A stretch of 64,000 bases of DNA from contig NC_087377.1 of the NCBI RefSeq assembly GCF_963675165.1, positions 16,369,518 to 16,433,517 of the forward strand, written 5' to 3'. Positions 12,269-23,580 of this stretch are shown one piece after another. Position 1 is the stretch's first letter; each line of letters starts with the position of its first letter. This stretch comes from Halichondria panicea. Lineage: Eukaryota; Porifera; Demospongiae; Suberitida; Halichondriidae. Below the pieces are notes generated by a model that was not told the DNA's origin, made no database searches, and was given only the letters and a program-made list of their open reading frames with translations. The position numbers and the translations under genes are program-made.

Positions 12269-15200
12269 TACGTACATAAATGAACCAAAACAGACATTTT
12301 TAACACATCTTAGGCTCTATGTGTATATACACGTATGGACAGCTGTATCAAAAAATATTATTTTTAGAAAACGTTCTTCATGTAAAATAATTATGTGTGG
12401 TTTTGACGCTGAATGTGTGCATTAACTGTGGCAAATGCATGTGCGATGATAGTCACGCATCTGCGTTTAATTTTTTCAATGGAGAACGGAATACTGTATC
12501 GTTCGTTATACTGCATGAAATGTATATTTATGTGGTCACAACTCAGTTAAATTACGGAATGCGCTGCAGAGGTAGAGTTATTGGTGTGTGTGTGTGTGTG
12601 CATGTGTGTGTGACTCAAAAATGAGCTGTTAGAGTGAACTAGACACTTTCATGGGCTGCTTTAACTGCATGAGACAGTAGTGGGAAAATAATACAGGCTG
12701 TAATAGTTAGTTATTATATAATAAGGTGGGAAAAAAAGTATTTTGTAATTGATCGCTTTATAGATTCACGATCATTTCCCATTCTCATTCATAATGTAAT
12801 ATGCATGTAATTATGGTATTGTATTAAAAGGGGTTGAGTTTCACTTGGTGCTGTGTGTGTGTCTAACCATAGATTGAAGAGTTAGAGGGATAGGAAACGG
12901 AGTGGTGCACGTGATGTTTTACATTGAATCTGCAGTGGAGCCTCGAAAATTATCCGCGTTATGAGGCTATTAAGCACATTTTTGCCGGGTAACTCCCAAA
13001 GCTATGTTTCCTCGAGATATTATCTCTTTCAGAAATTTATAACACGCCTAGTCCATGAGCCACGTGTAGTACTTGCTAATGACTGACCACACCCAGTAAA
13101 AAGAGACTTTTCAATAAAGTTATATGTTCCCAAGGCTGTTTTAGAGCTATTGGAACATATAACGTGTAAGCGTGCTGGTTATGACTACTACGATAGGTAT
13201 AGACCTTGAAATATGCACGGACTAAGCACAGTTACTTGTAGTTTATTATGCACTGAGTGTAGAAATAGATATTGTTGTGATGGCCTTGATTAAACCGCAG
13301 CGTAGCACGGATGTTACTCGAGATACCAACCGTTTCCTATCCCTCTAACTCTTCAATCTATGGTCTTAACGCTGCAAGGGTATAATTAAACTGTTACCTG
13401 TTGTATATAGGTATCCTCATATGCTTTCTCTATAATTATGTAGCAAAGTAATTGGTTAGTTGTTGCAAGAAAACATGAAGAATTGTTTTCTATGTGACTG
13501 CATGCATGTGTAACATGAAACGTGCATGGTTATGTATGGAATACAAAGTGTGACAAAATTAAATTGGTTTCATATAGAACTGATACACAACCGATCATCA
13601 CATGCACAGCTACTGAGTTGCTTTCTCTTATTTGCGTTATCTGAATATGAGGAAATGGTGTTTTTAGTAGGACTCACTTAAGAAGTCTCTTGGTAAGCCA
13701 TGCCTCCTGTTGCACATCAGAGTTGAATGTTGAGTACATGCAACATACATTCATCCAGCCACGCAACACCATAAATAGGGTAGACTATCTATGGTAACAC
13801 TAAGGGCCAAGTACGTATTACTATACCCAGAACTTGTATAGTGATTCATTCATGAGATCGACTAGGTGCAAATGCACACAGAGGCCACACAATTTAATTT
13901 CGGAAGCTAGCCAGCACTGACATGCTAGTCTCGAATTCCAGCCTCACAAAGGTTTTGGAGGGCGTGGCCAGAGTAGGTGCGCCACGATGTACCACAGTAG
14001 CCACAGTCAGAGCAACCATCTTCTTATGCACGGTTAATTAGCAGGGAAAAGTGTGCCTCGGCAGACACCAGATCCACTGTAGGGAAATGGTCCTGATAGC
14101 ATGACCACAGGAGGAACATGAACGTCGCGCACACTAGTATCTGCCACACCCTGTGGGAACCACACCCACTTTTCCTAGGCCTGCGCAAGACAACGATTAG
14201 ATAAATCTGAATCAGTGAGTCTGAATAGCTAGTGCTGCTAACCGTTTATAGCTCTCAGATAAACAGTAAGTTACAAATAGCTTAGCTTCTGAGCCCATAG
14301 CTATTATACTTCATTCCAAACAGCAAATGCCATGTGTGTGTGCATGTGACCCCTCCCCTATCAGTTATCATACTCAGTGAACGTGCATGTATGTATATAC
14401 TGTTCTTTTGGTGTTGGTTAAACATGTAAAATGCATAGTAATGTATATGCAAATATTGGTTACATTGTTAAGTTATTTAATTTCGTGGAACCGGGCCGTT
14501 TTTGGCAGGCCAGGTCCATTGAGTTAGTGCATGGAGACTATAATCAAGAGTGCATAAGAAGGGAAGAGTGTCGACACTACCGATACCTCTTTAGAAAAAC
14601 TGTGCACAAAGTATCGTAAGATCTTGTCAATTGCACGTGAGCAACTCGCAATTGATGACGTTAGCACATAATTACGCAACGCACAGAATTTGAGTAAAGC
14701 AAAAGAAGAGTATCAACCCAACAGACCATTTGTGAAGAGATTGTTTCCTATCAGTGTGAATTGCAGTGAGCAGCTCTGAACGTTGAATGCGAACGACTAG
14801 CTAGAATCAGATGTCATTGTTCAATTACCACAGCACCCCTAAAAACGTCACGGTTAACAATTAACAATTAACAATTAACACTGAATGTTAATTGATATAT
14901 GAGTATAACTTCCACTGATTAACAGTAATTGTGTGTTTGTTTCATCCCTCATTCCAAACTGTACCATGCGTGCATGCGTAAATAACTAATAATAATAGGT
15001 TAAATAGAATAATAAATACTGAATAAGCAATATCTCTAACATAACAACCGAGGCCTATAATTACAATTAACATAATAATGCAAAAAGAATTCAAGTATAG
15101 ATCTATTCAGGAGCTGAAAATGTGCACTGCATGCATGCATGAATCAAGTACACCGGACATTACCTTCTTCTGTATATTTATGTAGAGGGATATTCGCTGA

Positions 15201-15582
15201 GAGTTACTTAATTGCATGCATGTGTCTATAGTCCCGGACAATAGCTATTCTTGACTAATGACCTATACATACATTTTATGGGCACGATATACCACAGAAG
15301 AATAATTAACAAGCTGCTTAAATAGAAACAATATGCAGTAGAACAGACTTCTTTAATTAATTGGAGCAACGCACAGATGCATGCATACAGTATAGTTCAA
15401 ACATTCCTTTCATTTTTCAAGTAATATATATATAGATCTACTATTATAGTTACTGTAATACTGTTTCTCTGAAGAAATCTGCAGCATACACTAAAAAATA
15501 AAGTGTGCTCTATAGCCTAATCGGCCTGGGATCGAGGCTATACTAACCCTTTGCTCAGCACACTTTGTTTTATATAGCTAAC
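12269..15582. other. 3.3-kb spacer without recognised gene
   Basis: I find no exon-like open frame with splice signals here. The spacer holds a GT-rich microsatellite near 12587-12612, a 499-bp fold-back element (12866-13364, listed separately), a short tandem AACAATTA repeat near 14847-14880 and many TGCATGCA palindromes. The promoter of the downstream receptor gene should lie at the right-hand end, but I cannot point to a convincing core element. Confidence 0.6.
12866..13364. mobile_element. Fold-back element with 35-bp perfect inverted termini
   Basis: The 35 bases at 12866-12900 are exactly the reverse complement of 13330-13364, enclosing about 430 bp. Inside is a second inverted pair built on GTTATATGTTCC and GGAACATATAAC (about 13120-13163). 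There is no coding capacity and no clear target-site duplication. It looks like a non-autonomous fold-back or MITE-type DNA element; the family is not recognised. Confidence 0.7.
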
Positions 15583-18500
15583 ATGAAGTCAATCCCTGTT
15601 TTGGTGTTACTACTGGTGTCCAGTTTCGACCTGCTCAATGCTCAGAGTAAGTATATCATAATTATAGCCGGTATATTTCGAGTATAAATGTTCGCAGGTT
15701 TCGCTGATTAAGCATGTGCAGCGAACATAAATTTTATATACCCATGAATTTACTATTGCATGCATGCATGGCTACAAAAAGGCTGCATGCAAATCCGTGA
15801 ACACCTTTCTAACGGTCATTCCGCAAAAATTTATACCCTCGAAATATGCCCGCTATACAGTACTTAATACATCACAGAGTTCAATGTTGTTACATGCAAC
15901 AATCCAAAGAGCAAGTTAAATAATCTTATATTTTTTTCAGCATTGTCGAGAACTCCTGTTCTTGCCATTGAAGGTGGCACTACAACAGCTTGTGTCACAT
16001 ATACCAGTGCTCCTGAATCAGTAACTGAAGTAGTGCTGTCTACGCTGGATGGGGGCAGGGCTGCCGGTGCAGTAGGTACCACTACAGGTGGTAGCGACTT
16101 CACGTCTCTTGTCGAGACCCTCACCTTCGGCCTAGGCATGGAGCTGGAGCAGTGTAGAGACATTCAAACTCTTGCTGACGGGGCTCTGGAAGGGATTGAA
16201 ATATTCAGAATAAAAGCTGTTTTTAGCGGAACAACAACAGACGTAAACGGGTCTCCCCAGACAGCTGTTATTGAAAATGTTGGCAGTAAGTATATAATTA
16301 TATTTATAATTATGCTAATTCAGATAAAGTAAAGTTGGGTCATCGACTGGTTTCTGTGTGAAACTTAAATACCTGAGGATCGAAACTAGATCTATATATT
16401 GCTTAACACCATTGCCATTTTGCTTTACAGGTATAACAGTTGGATTTGGCGAGACTAGCTATCAGTTCCCCGAGGATCAGAGTGGCCAAGCCTGTGTCGT
16501 GATCGAAGGAAATGGTTCCATAGAAGGACTTTTGTTTGTAACACTCACAATCACTCTTACTGACGAAACAGCCACAGGTATGAAATAATTTATAAGTTAC
16601 ATGCACAAAATATTTCACGTAGATTTTGATTTCAGAGGCTGACAGCGATTTTAACCCATCTGCACTGTCAATGTTTAACATTGTTCTTGACCAGAATACT
16701 CCCGCGAGTGGCAGGTGCTTTTCCGTGCCTATCACTCCAGATCAGAGTGTGGAATCAGATGAAACGTTTCTAATGACCATCAACAGTAACAGTGACGGAC
16801 AATCTCAGCTTAGTCCTACCAACAGTCAAGCAGTAGTTACAATCACTAACGATGACGGTGAGCTATATATGAATTAACCGCATGAAAAAGAGACAACTTA
16901 TACTTCAACTCTATTACGAGTTTTTCTCTATACAGCTGTCTGTAGTGATCCCCCTGCATTAACTGAAGGACTGTTCTTGCTCAGCACTGCTGGGGAGGTG
17001 CCCTCAAGACGTGGGGATACTGCTATGTATGGTTGCAGTTCAGGTTACGAGCTGATTGGAGATAGTCTATTAACCTGCGAGCTAGGAGATGTATGGTCCC
17101 CAGCAAGCCCAGGCACCTGTCAAGGTGTGAGCCAAGACAATAGTATAACTATTTACACGATGGTGTAGATAAATTTTACACAGCCACTTTAGTACCCTCA
17201 CTACGCTCGGGATACTAAATCAGTGCCTTTAGGCTTCTAAATCCCATAGACACCTCCAAAACAGTGTCTAGATACTAGTGCGCATGCGCAAACCTTGCCC
17301 TCGAGGCTTAACTACAATACAATTACTTGACACAGAATACTAGGTATACTAAGTAAGTTGCAGGTATACTAAGTCCCATAGTATACCTGCTCTGAGGCAC
17401 TTTTCCCATGTATACTTCCCATGTACTTCCCGTGTAGATCTTATCAACTAGTGTCTAAAGCTATGTTATAGTGAAGCCATGCAACACACCTTCATGTACT
17501 GAGCCAATAATTATATTTCTCCAGGACTCCTGTTGTTGCTTATAATACTTTTTTCCTCTACCTCCACCCACTGCAGTACTTCCTCCCACTATTGATGCTC
17601 AGCCAACAGACGCTAGTGTTGCTCCTGACAACACGGCTAACTTCACAGTGGTTGCGTCTGGTGAAAGACTGACGTATCAGTGGTTTATGGTTGTTGATAA
17701 TGGAGCAGACATTGCCCTTACCAACGGTGGTACTGTGTTCGGCGCTACATCTGTTTCGTTGGTCATAACAGAAGTCATGGAAAGTCACGAGGGAGAGATG
17801 TATTATGTGATTGTCACTAACTGTGCTGGATCTGTCAAATCTAACATTGTTACCATTACAGTCGGTAAGTTTATGCTCAAGACGTATAGTGGATAACCAC
17901 CCATCCACAAACACCACCCCCACCACCCCACCACACCACACTACTACTACCCACACCACTCACCACCCACACCACACCACTCACCACCCACACCACACTA
18001 CCAACCACACACTAAAGCATGTAGTTGTATGTACATAATGCTGCTTATGCCATCATCTGCTACTCAAACCAGTGCATGTAATCTCATCCGATCCTGTATA
18101 TCTCGTTACAATGCAGAGATTCGCCCTCAAGTCATGTTCACTAGTACTGAGAGTATTGCTGTTGAGGGAAATGTTGTCACTATCTGTTTGGCCGTTATCA
18201 GCGGGGAGATAACCACACCCACAAATATCAATCTCACAACTTTCCCTGTTGAATTTGTTGACAACCCCCCCGATACTGGGGAGGGGGGCGAGATAATTCA
18301 ATACCCCTCAGCAAATGGTGAGTTGTTAACCTATAATAAGTGGGCATTGATTATTTTATAATGCATAATTTAATTTCTTTGTACCACTATATAGCCGCTT
18401 GCTATATCTGTGTCTATACTACGTATACTGTACATAATAGGTATTGCCTATATCTTTTAAGATTGTTACCATCGTTCCCTTATATACAGAAGTTCTTGAC

Positions 18501-21500
18501 TACGATATTGATGTGTTTGCCGAGGATGTTAACGGGATTCCTGTTGTAACTCTGACCCTCCAACCCGAGGCCACTGAGACATGCTTTGATGTCAACATTG
18601 TAGACGATGCTGTGTTTGACGGGGAGAGTGAAAGTCCCGTTGAGCAGGTGACCTTCTCCTACTCGAGCTCCTCCCCCATAGTGGCCAGAGTCAACCTCCG
18701 TCATAGACTAATCATCCTGGATAATGATCGTAAGATTTGCACTCAGCCCATTCCATATATATACTCTTGAGATGCTCTTCAAAATGAATCATACAGTTCT
18801 CAGAATAATAATTATACATAGCTCTTAGTTTTAGTAGCTAATTATAATTGTTAGGATACATGGTTAATTGCATTTTTTTTACATGCTAAGCAAATTTTGT
18901 AACCCTAACCGTGTGGTGTCATTTCCTAGGTAACTGCACGGCTGACGCTGGATTGGGTAGTCGTGTGTGTACCAACACGGAGACACTCAGTGTTGACTGC
19001 ATTCCTCCGACTCAAGTATGTGACTTCAACACCGCTGATTGTCCCGATGTGTCCGATGAACTCAACTGTCCATGTGAGTACATACTGAATGGTCGTGTAT
19101 ATACAGTCATTATGTGTGCATTTGTGCATCCTTTAGCTGAATGGTTGTTGTACCTGTGTGTAGATTAGCAACTACTTTCATACTTATAATTATATCATTG
19201 TGGGCTATACTATATTTAACAATCATTACAGCAGTCTGTATGATTCATTGCCAGCCTATTAAAACTAATTACACATGTGAACCCCCCACTCACCCACACA
19301 CACACACACACACAGCTCCACTTGAGTATGTTGTCCCCGGAACAGTAAGTGTTCACACAATTATAATCATATTAAAGCATTCATGTAGTGTTGTATTTTA
19401 TGCATGCATGAAATACAAATCAATAACTGTTTGTAGATATCAGAGGAAACGTACACCAACGTCAGTGAGGTCGTTTCATCCTTTACTACCCTCTCCGAGA
19501 ACAGGACGTTCCTTCAGACCATGCAGTTTCTCAATGATGTGTTCACTGTGTTCAACAGCATCGCTAACTTTACTGACACCACCATTGTACCCATCAATGA
19601 ATTGGTACGCTAGCATGTCAACCTACTATCGATCAGTTTATTATACTTTATTCTTCAGGTGGTGATACATTTGAGTCAGACTTTGAACTCCCTCGTCCAA
19701 TGGCAGCCCTCCAATCTTGAGGTCGACACTACCTCCAGGTAATGATGCTCTTATAGTAGTTAGTTGAAACAATTGTATCAAGTGCATGCATGCATGAGTT
19801 TGTTGCCAAATGTAAATTTGTCCAAAGACTATACTTCTTGTATCAAATGCTGGTATTTACCCGTTACAGCATTGTTGAATCATTTGAGGAGGTGGCAACA
19901 CGATTTGCACAACAGTCCAACCTCACTGTGGAATTCACAGATGTCACAATCATCGTTGAACTGGTGAGTACTGTTATTTGAGCATGGGGGAGAGGAGCAT
20001 TGTACCAGTATATAGAGCTAGGAATGTAGAGCTGACTGGTGTACAAGTTATTGACCAGTTGTTCTGTTCAGGGTGCCGCTAATTTATATTTGAGAGAAGG
20101 AAGAATGGAAGAGTTCACCGTTAGAGGTACGTACTGATAATTATCACTTATGTACATGCATGCACTTAGTACACACCCCACAGCTGGAGTCCCTGCCTCC
20201 ATCGCACTCCCACCCGAGCTCTTCAACCAGGTACCAACTGACAGACTCTTCATCGGTGTGTACTTTGCACTCTACGAAAACACGGCTCTTTTCCCGACAA
20301 ACATGTCAGCTGTAGTGAGGAACAACGTAACTAGGTCCGTGGGTACTCCTATTGTGGCTGCTACCGTGGGACCTGGTATTGACTTTGGTGGCGATGTTCC
20401 CCTCGATCCTCCCGTGGTTATCACACTAGGCCTGCTACCTCTACCGGAGAACACAAGTGTAAGGACACAGTACACACCGCTAAAGATTTGTAGATTTGTG
20501 CAATTGCTCTCTCAATTTTTTTACTAATCCGCATGTATAGTTGCCAATGTTAATTTGTGTGTAGGCAATGTGGAGTATATACTTCTACTTAATATGAAAA
20601 TTCTGTATTATAGCGATAAAAAATTATCGCATCCATTTTGCCGCTGTGCAATGAAGCACCGGGTGAATGCTCTACTGAGCATCGAGCTTTGGATTTAATT
20701 ATCATGCTATAGTGGCTAGCTAGCAAATTACATGGAGCTAGGCCAACTGCACGCGCAGAATCTCCTGAGTACTGTGCGCATTCCTCATACATTTTTTTAA
20801 TGTCTACTGTCCCTTTAATTCAGGCTAACCCCAGCACTGCTCGCTGCGTATCTTGGGACTTTGTCAGTGATAGTTGGATCACCGATGGCTGTACCACTGA
20901 AGTGGTGAATGAAACCATTTTCCGTTGCAGCTGCACCCATCTCACCAACTTTGCTGTGCTCATTGTAAGTTCATTGCTCAGTACAGCATTCTCTTTAAAC
21001 CTTGTGCAGTGATGGGTGTATTATTTCATTCTCCTGTTGTTTTCACCCTCAGGACATTTGCCAAAGAGCTCAGGACTGTGTGAGTAACGAGACAATAGAT
21101 ACTTTGCTCTCCTTCATAAGCTACATCGGCATAGCGCTGTCTTGTATAGGACTGGTGATTACAATCATCACTATGACAATGTTCAAGTAAGTAATTGTGA
21201 GGCTAGTGTATACCATTATTGTATGCATATTATTATAGCACTGCTTTATAGGCTGTATATGTCACCCTCATCATAAGTTCACATGTGCCACGTTTTCTCA
21301 GAAAACTGAGGGAGAGGGACAACTCCAAGTACCACATCCAGCTGTCCATAGCCATCCTGTGCATGCTCGTTGTGTTTGCTGTGGGTATTGAACGTATCGA
21401 GGTGTACGGAGGCTGTGTGTTTGTGTCCATCCTCATCCACTACTTCTCTCTGGTATCCGTCATGTGGATGGGGGCAGAGGCCTTGCTCATGTTCCAGAAA

Positions 21501-22840
21501 CTAGTTATAGTTTTCATGGCTATCACGACCAAATTTATCGTTATTTTATCTCTAGTTTGTTGGTGTAAGTTGGCATGCACAGGTCATGTATGCAATACAT
21601 GTTGTAATAGCAATTATACAGAATGGTTTAGTACAGCTAAAAACCATGTATCTTCGCTCTTTACGATCAATTACAAAGTAAAATGCTTACTATAATGTTA
21701 GTTACATGTAGGCAAAGCTTGTGGACCTACAAGGCAGCCTAGCAAAAACAATTCACTCCCCCCCCCCCCAGTGTTCCCTTTGATTCCCGTCTTCATCCCG
21801 ATGATCATTGATCTGGCTGATGGTATGACACCCGAGACAGACCTCATCATCACTAGGAATGTGGACTCCATCACCGGAGATGTCACTGGAGGAATGTGAG
21901 TTTTACTGAATATTTTCGTGCAAGTAATTGATATGGTATTCGTGTGGGTATAATTATGATAACATTGATTTCATGATTGTGTTTTGTATGCAGCTGTTTC
22001 CTCAAGCATCCTGGTGTGTTCTTTGGTGCTTTCCTGGCTCCTATATTTGCTGTTCTCCTCTTAAACCTGGTCATCTTCATCTGGGTCATTGTCATCCTCC
22101 TGAAACACACTCGCGGAAACATGAAGAGATCAAATCAAAAAATGAGTTTCAAAACTTCTCTTCGACTACTCGTGAGCATCTCAGGTGTCATGTTCCTGTT
22201 TGGCCTTACCTGGCTCTTTGCTGCACTCACTATCAATATCAATGGTAGCAACGCTGTTCGAACAGTCTTCCAAATTTTTTTCGCTGTCTTCGCATCGTTC
22301 CAAGGATTCTTTGTATTTCTGTTCTTTGTTATCTTTAATGGAGAAGCTCGGGAATCATGGAGAGAGTTTCTGTTTTGTGGCCGCTACAAGTCCGAGCTCC
22401 TCTACCCCTCACAGTATAAGAACACAAGCTCCACAGGAACAGGCACTCATACACTCAAGGCAAACAAGAGCTCCATAGGCAGATTATATATGCACAGTAA
22501 TTACAACGCCGTTAATCTCGATTCCAAAACCAGCCCACTCTCGGAGAAAATAAATGGTGAAAATCAAATGGATACTCTACTAACGCCTACGAGTCAAGTA
22601 AAACTAGCTGAAGAAGGTGTGTTTAACTTCAGTCACCCCGATATCGTTGTCGAGAGTCGAGTGGACGGAGATGACGATGAAGATATGACACCTCCAAATT
22701 GGTCAGACGCTAAGCTTATTTCCAAGGCCAGGGTCAAGCGCTACTCTACAAAGAGGGCCTCTAAGCATCACGTTGAAGAGTACGAGATAGACTTTGAAGA
22801 TGGAGACAGTGATAACCAAGAAGTGCCTGAAGCTAAATAG
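15583..22840 (+). CDS. Adhesion GPCR, Calx-beta/sushi/Ig/LDLa type (gene A)
   Basis: Twenty exons: 15583-15646, 15941-16285, 16431-16577, 16636-16857, 16936-17124, 17577-17864, 18117-18317, 18490-18729, 18930-19073, 19316-19344, 19437-19604, 19659-19738, 19870-19963, 20072-20126, 20184-20458, 20824-20964, 21053-21186, 21302-21564, 21772-21895, 21994-22840. They sum to 4050 nt, 1349 aa. The start ATG begins a signal peptide (core PVLVLLLVSS, cleavage near residue 20). Approximate order: Calx-beta 22-136, Calx-beta 137-259, sushi 260-322, Ig 323-418, Calx-beta 419-565, LDLa 566-613, GAIN 614-847, GPS 848-894 with CTHLTNF (predicted self-cleavage after HL), seven helices 895 to about 1180, then a cytoplasmic tail with acidic patches. 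It is a plasma-membrane receptor of the adhesion class; ligand and G protein are unknown. Introns are phase 1 up to the LDLa exon and mixed phase from GAIN onward, as in genes B and C. Confidence 0.9.
15665..15855. mobile_element. MITE-like inverted-repeat element, copy 1
   Basis: Lies in intron 1 of gene A. The left end reads TAGCCGGTATATTTCGAG and the right end is close to its reverse complement (CTCGAAATATGCCCGCTA). The interior has TTCGCAGGTTTCGCTGATTA and CTAACGGTCATTCCG blocks shared with 26436-26772. Two other sites in the window carry related ends. Confidence 0.6.
17187..17270. repeat. Dispersed short repeat
   Basis: A block with GGGATAC, then GCCTTTAGGCTTCTAAAT and a downstream AACAGTGTCT recurs near 44664-44728 and 63934-63998, and in reverse orientation near 37680-37710. 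It is non-coding and its origin is not recognised. Confidence 0.5.
17895..18010 (+). repeat. CCACAC/CACCAC simple repeat
   Basis: Degenerate CA/CCA-rich simple sequence in the intron between the Ig exon and the third Calx-beta of gene A. Confidence 0.8.
18930..20964 (+). other. Gene A LDLa and GAIN/GPS region
   Basis: 18930-19073 is an LDL-receptor class A module with the calcium-site signature DCPDVSDELNC. The exons 19316-19344, 19437-19604, 19659-19738, 19870-19963, 20072-20126 and 20184-20458 form the GAIN domain. 20824-20964 is the GPS: CVSWDF, the W and GC pair, C-x-C, then HLTNFAVL, the autoproteolysis site. Exon lengths 29, 168, 80, 94, 55 and 141 are identical to those in genes B and C; the 275-nt exon is nine bases shorter than theirs. 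Confidence 0.92.
21053..22840 (+). other. Gene A seven-transmembrane domain and tail
   Basis: 21053-21186 carries TM1 (SYIGIALSCIGLVITIIT). 21302-21564 carries TM2 to the start of TM4, with conserved Cys in VYGGCVF and the TM3 stretch VSVMWMGAEALLMF. 21772-21895 finishes TM4 and gives ECL2. 21994-22840 carries TM5-TM7 (FLFGLTWLFAALTI in TM6) and an approximately 165-residue tail with Ser/Thr- and Asp/Glu-rich stretches, ending at TAG 22838-22840. Confidence 0.93.
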
Positions 22841-23580
22841 AAAACTTAACTTAACTTGAATCATCGTACATACAAATGATTGTGCATGTGTTAATATCAT
22901 CGTAGTAATAGCGAGCTGAGCTGCATGTGTATAGCAAATGCAATTATGTATAATTTGTATAATTGTATGACATTGTAACGTATAATATTTTTATTATTAT
23001 AACATAATGGTGCATGTATATACAGTTATTTCCATGCATGCACGTATACGCTTTTTGGTGCTTTCTCCCGGCCAATCCTATGAACCTAGGTCTAAATTAT
23101 AGCTACTACAGTAACATGCCACCACTCTAGGCCTTGCCAACATTTTTATAGTTATACTTTCAAATTGATTCTAGGGATTTTATATACAGTAAACCACATG
23201 CATGCATGCATCAAGCATACTATTGAGACTGAGCATTGAAGATAATATCATGCAGCCAAATAGACAACATATTTTGACGAATAGGTAAAAACATGAGCAT
23301 AAGAATAGATTATAATAAGCAGTTATTAAGGCCTATGATTATAACCACAACTGCATGTATTGACTATTGAAATTTTTGCTTTAACTTTGTTTGCAACTAG
23401 TTCTGTATAAACACACTATAACTGTTACCAATTTAAAAAAATAACATGCCATCAAACAAGCCATGCATGTGTATACAGTAAAAATAATTTGAGTTCTGCA
23501 GTGATAAAAATAGCTATATAATTCATTCCATTATCATTCTAGAATGGTTTAATAGTTCAGGTACTAACTACCTGCATATG
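22841..23580. other. Convergent spacer between gene A and SPFH-like copy 1
   Basis: Both flanking genes end into this 740-bp AT-rich spacer. It holds the 3' UTRs, TGCATGCA palindromes and a block around 23048-23085 (CGCTTTTTGGTG followed by CCAATC) that recurs at about 38107-38135. No canonical polyadenylation signal was firmly placed. Confidence 0.5.

Larger units (their letters stand above)
15941..18729 (+). other. Gene A adhesive modules: Calx-beta, sushi, Ig
   Basis: 15941-16285 encodes an undivided Calx-beta domain ending in a phase-1 donor. 16431-16577 with 16636-16857 is a second, split Calx-beta ending VTITNDDG. 16936-17124 is a sushi domain. Its donor could be GTGTGA at 17125 or GTGAGC two bases later; only the first keeps the frame with the next exon. 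17577-17864 is an Ig domain with LTYQWF and a late MYYVIVTN. 18117-18317 with 18490-18729 is a third Calx-beta, homologous to the last Calx-beta of gene B (45124-45708). Confidence 0.85.

Noticed and set aside
15566-15573. TATA-like TTTATATA before gene A
   Set aside because: It is only about 10 bp before the ATG, too close to serve as its TATA box.
19141-19665. 174-codon plus-strand frame in gene A
   Set aside because: Runs across two introns and reads the GAIN exon 19437-19604 in the wrong frame.
1-22840. One giant gene joining the modular gene to gene A
   Set aside because: The first part ends in an in-frame stop at 12266 and gene A begins with its own signal peptide 3.3 kb later.
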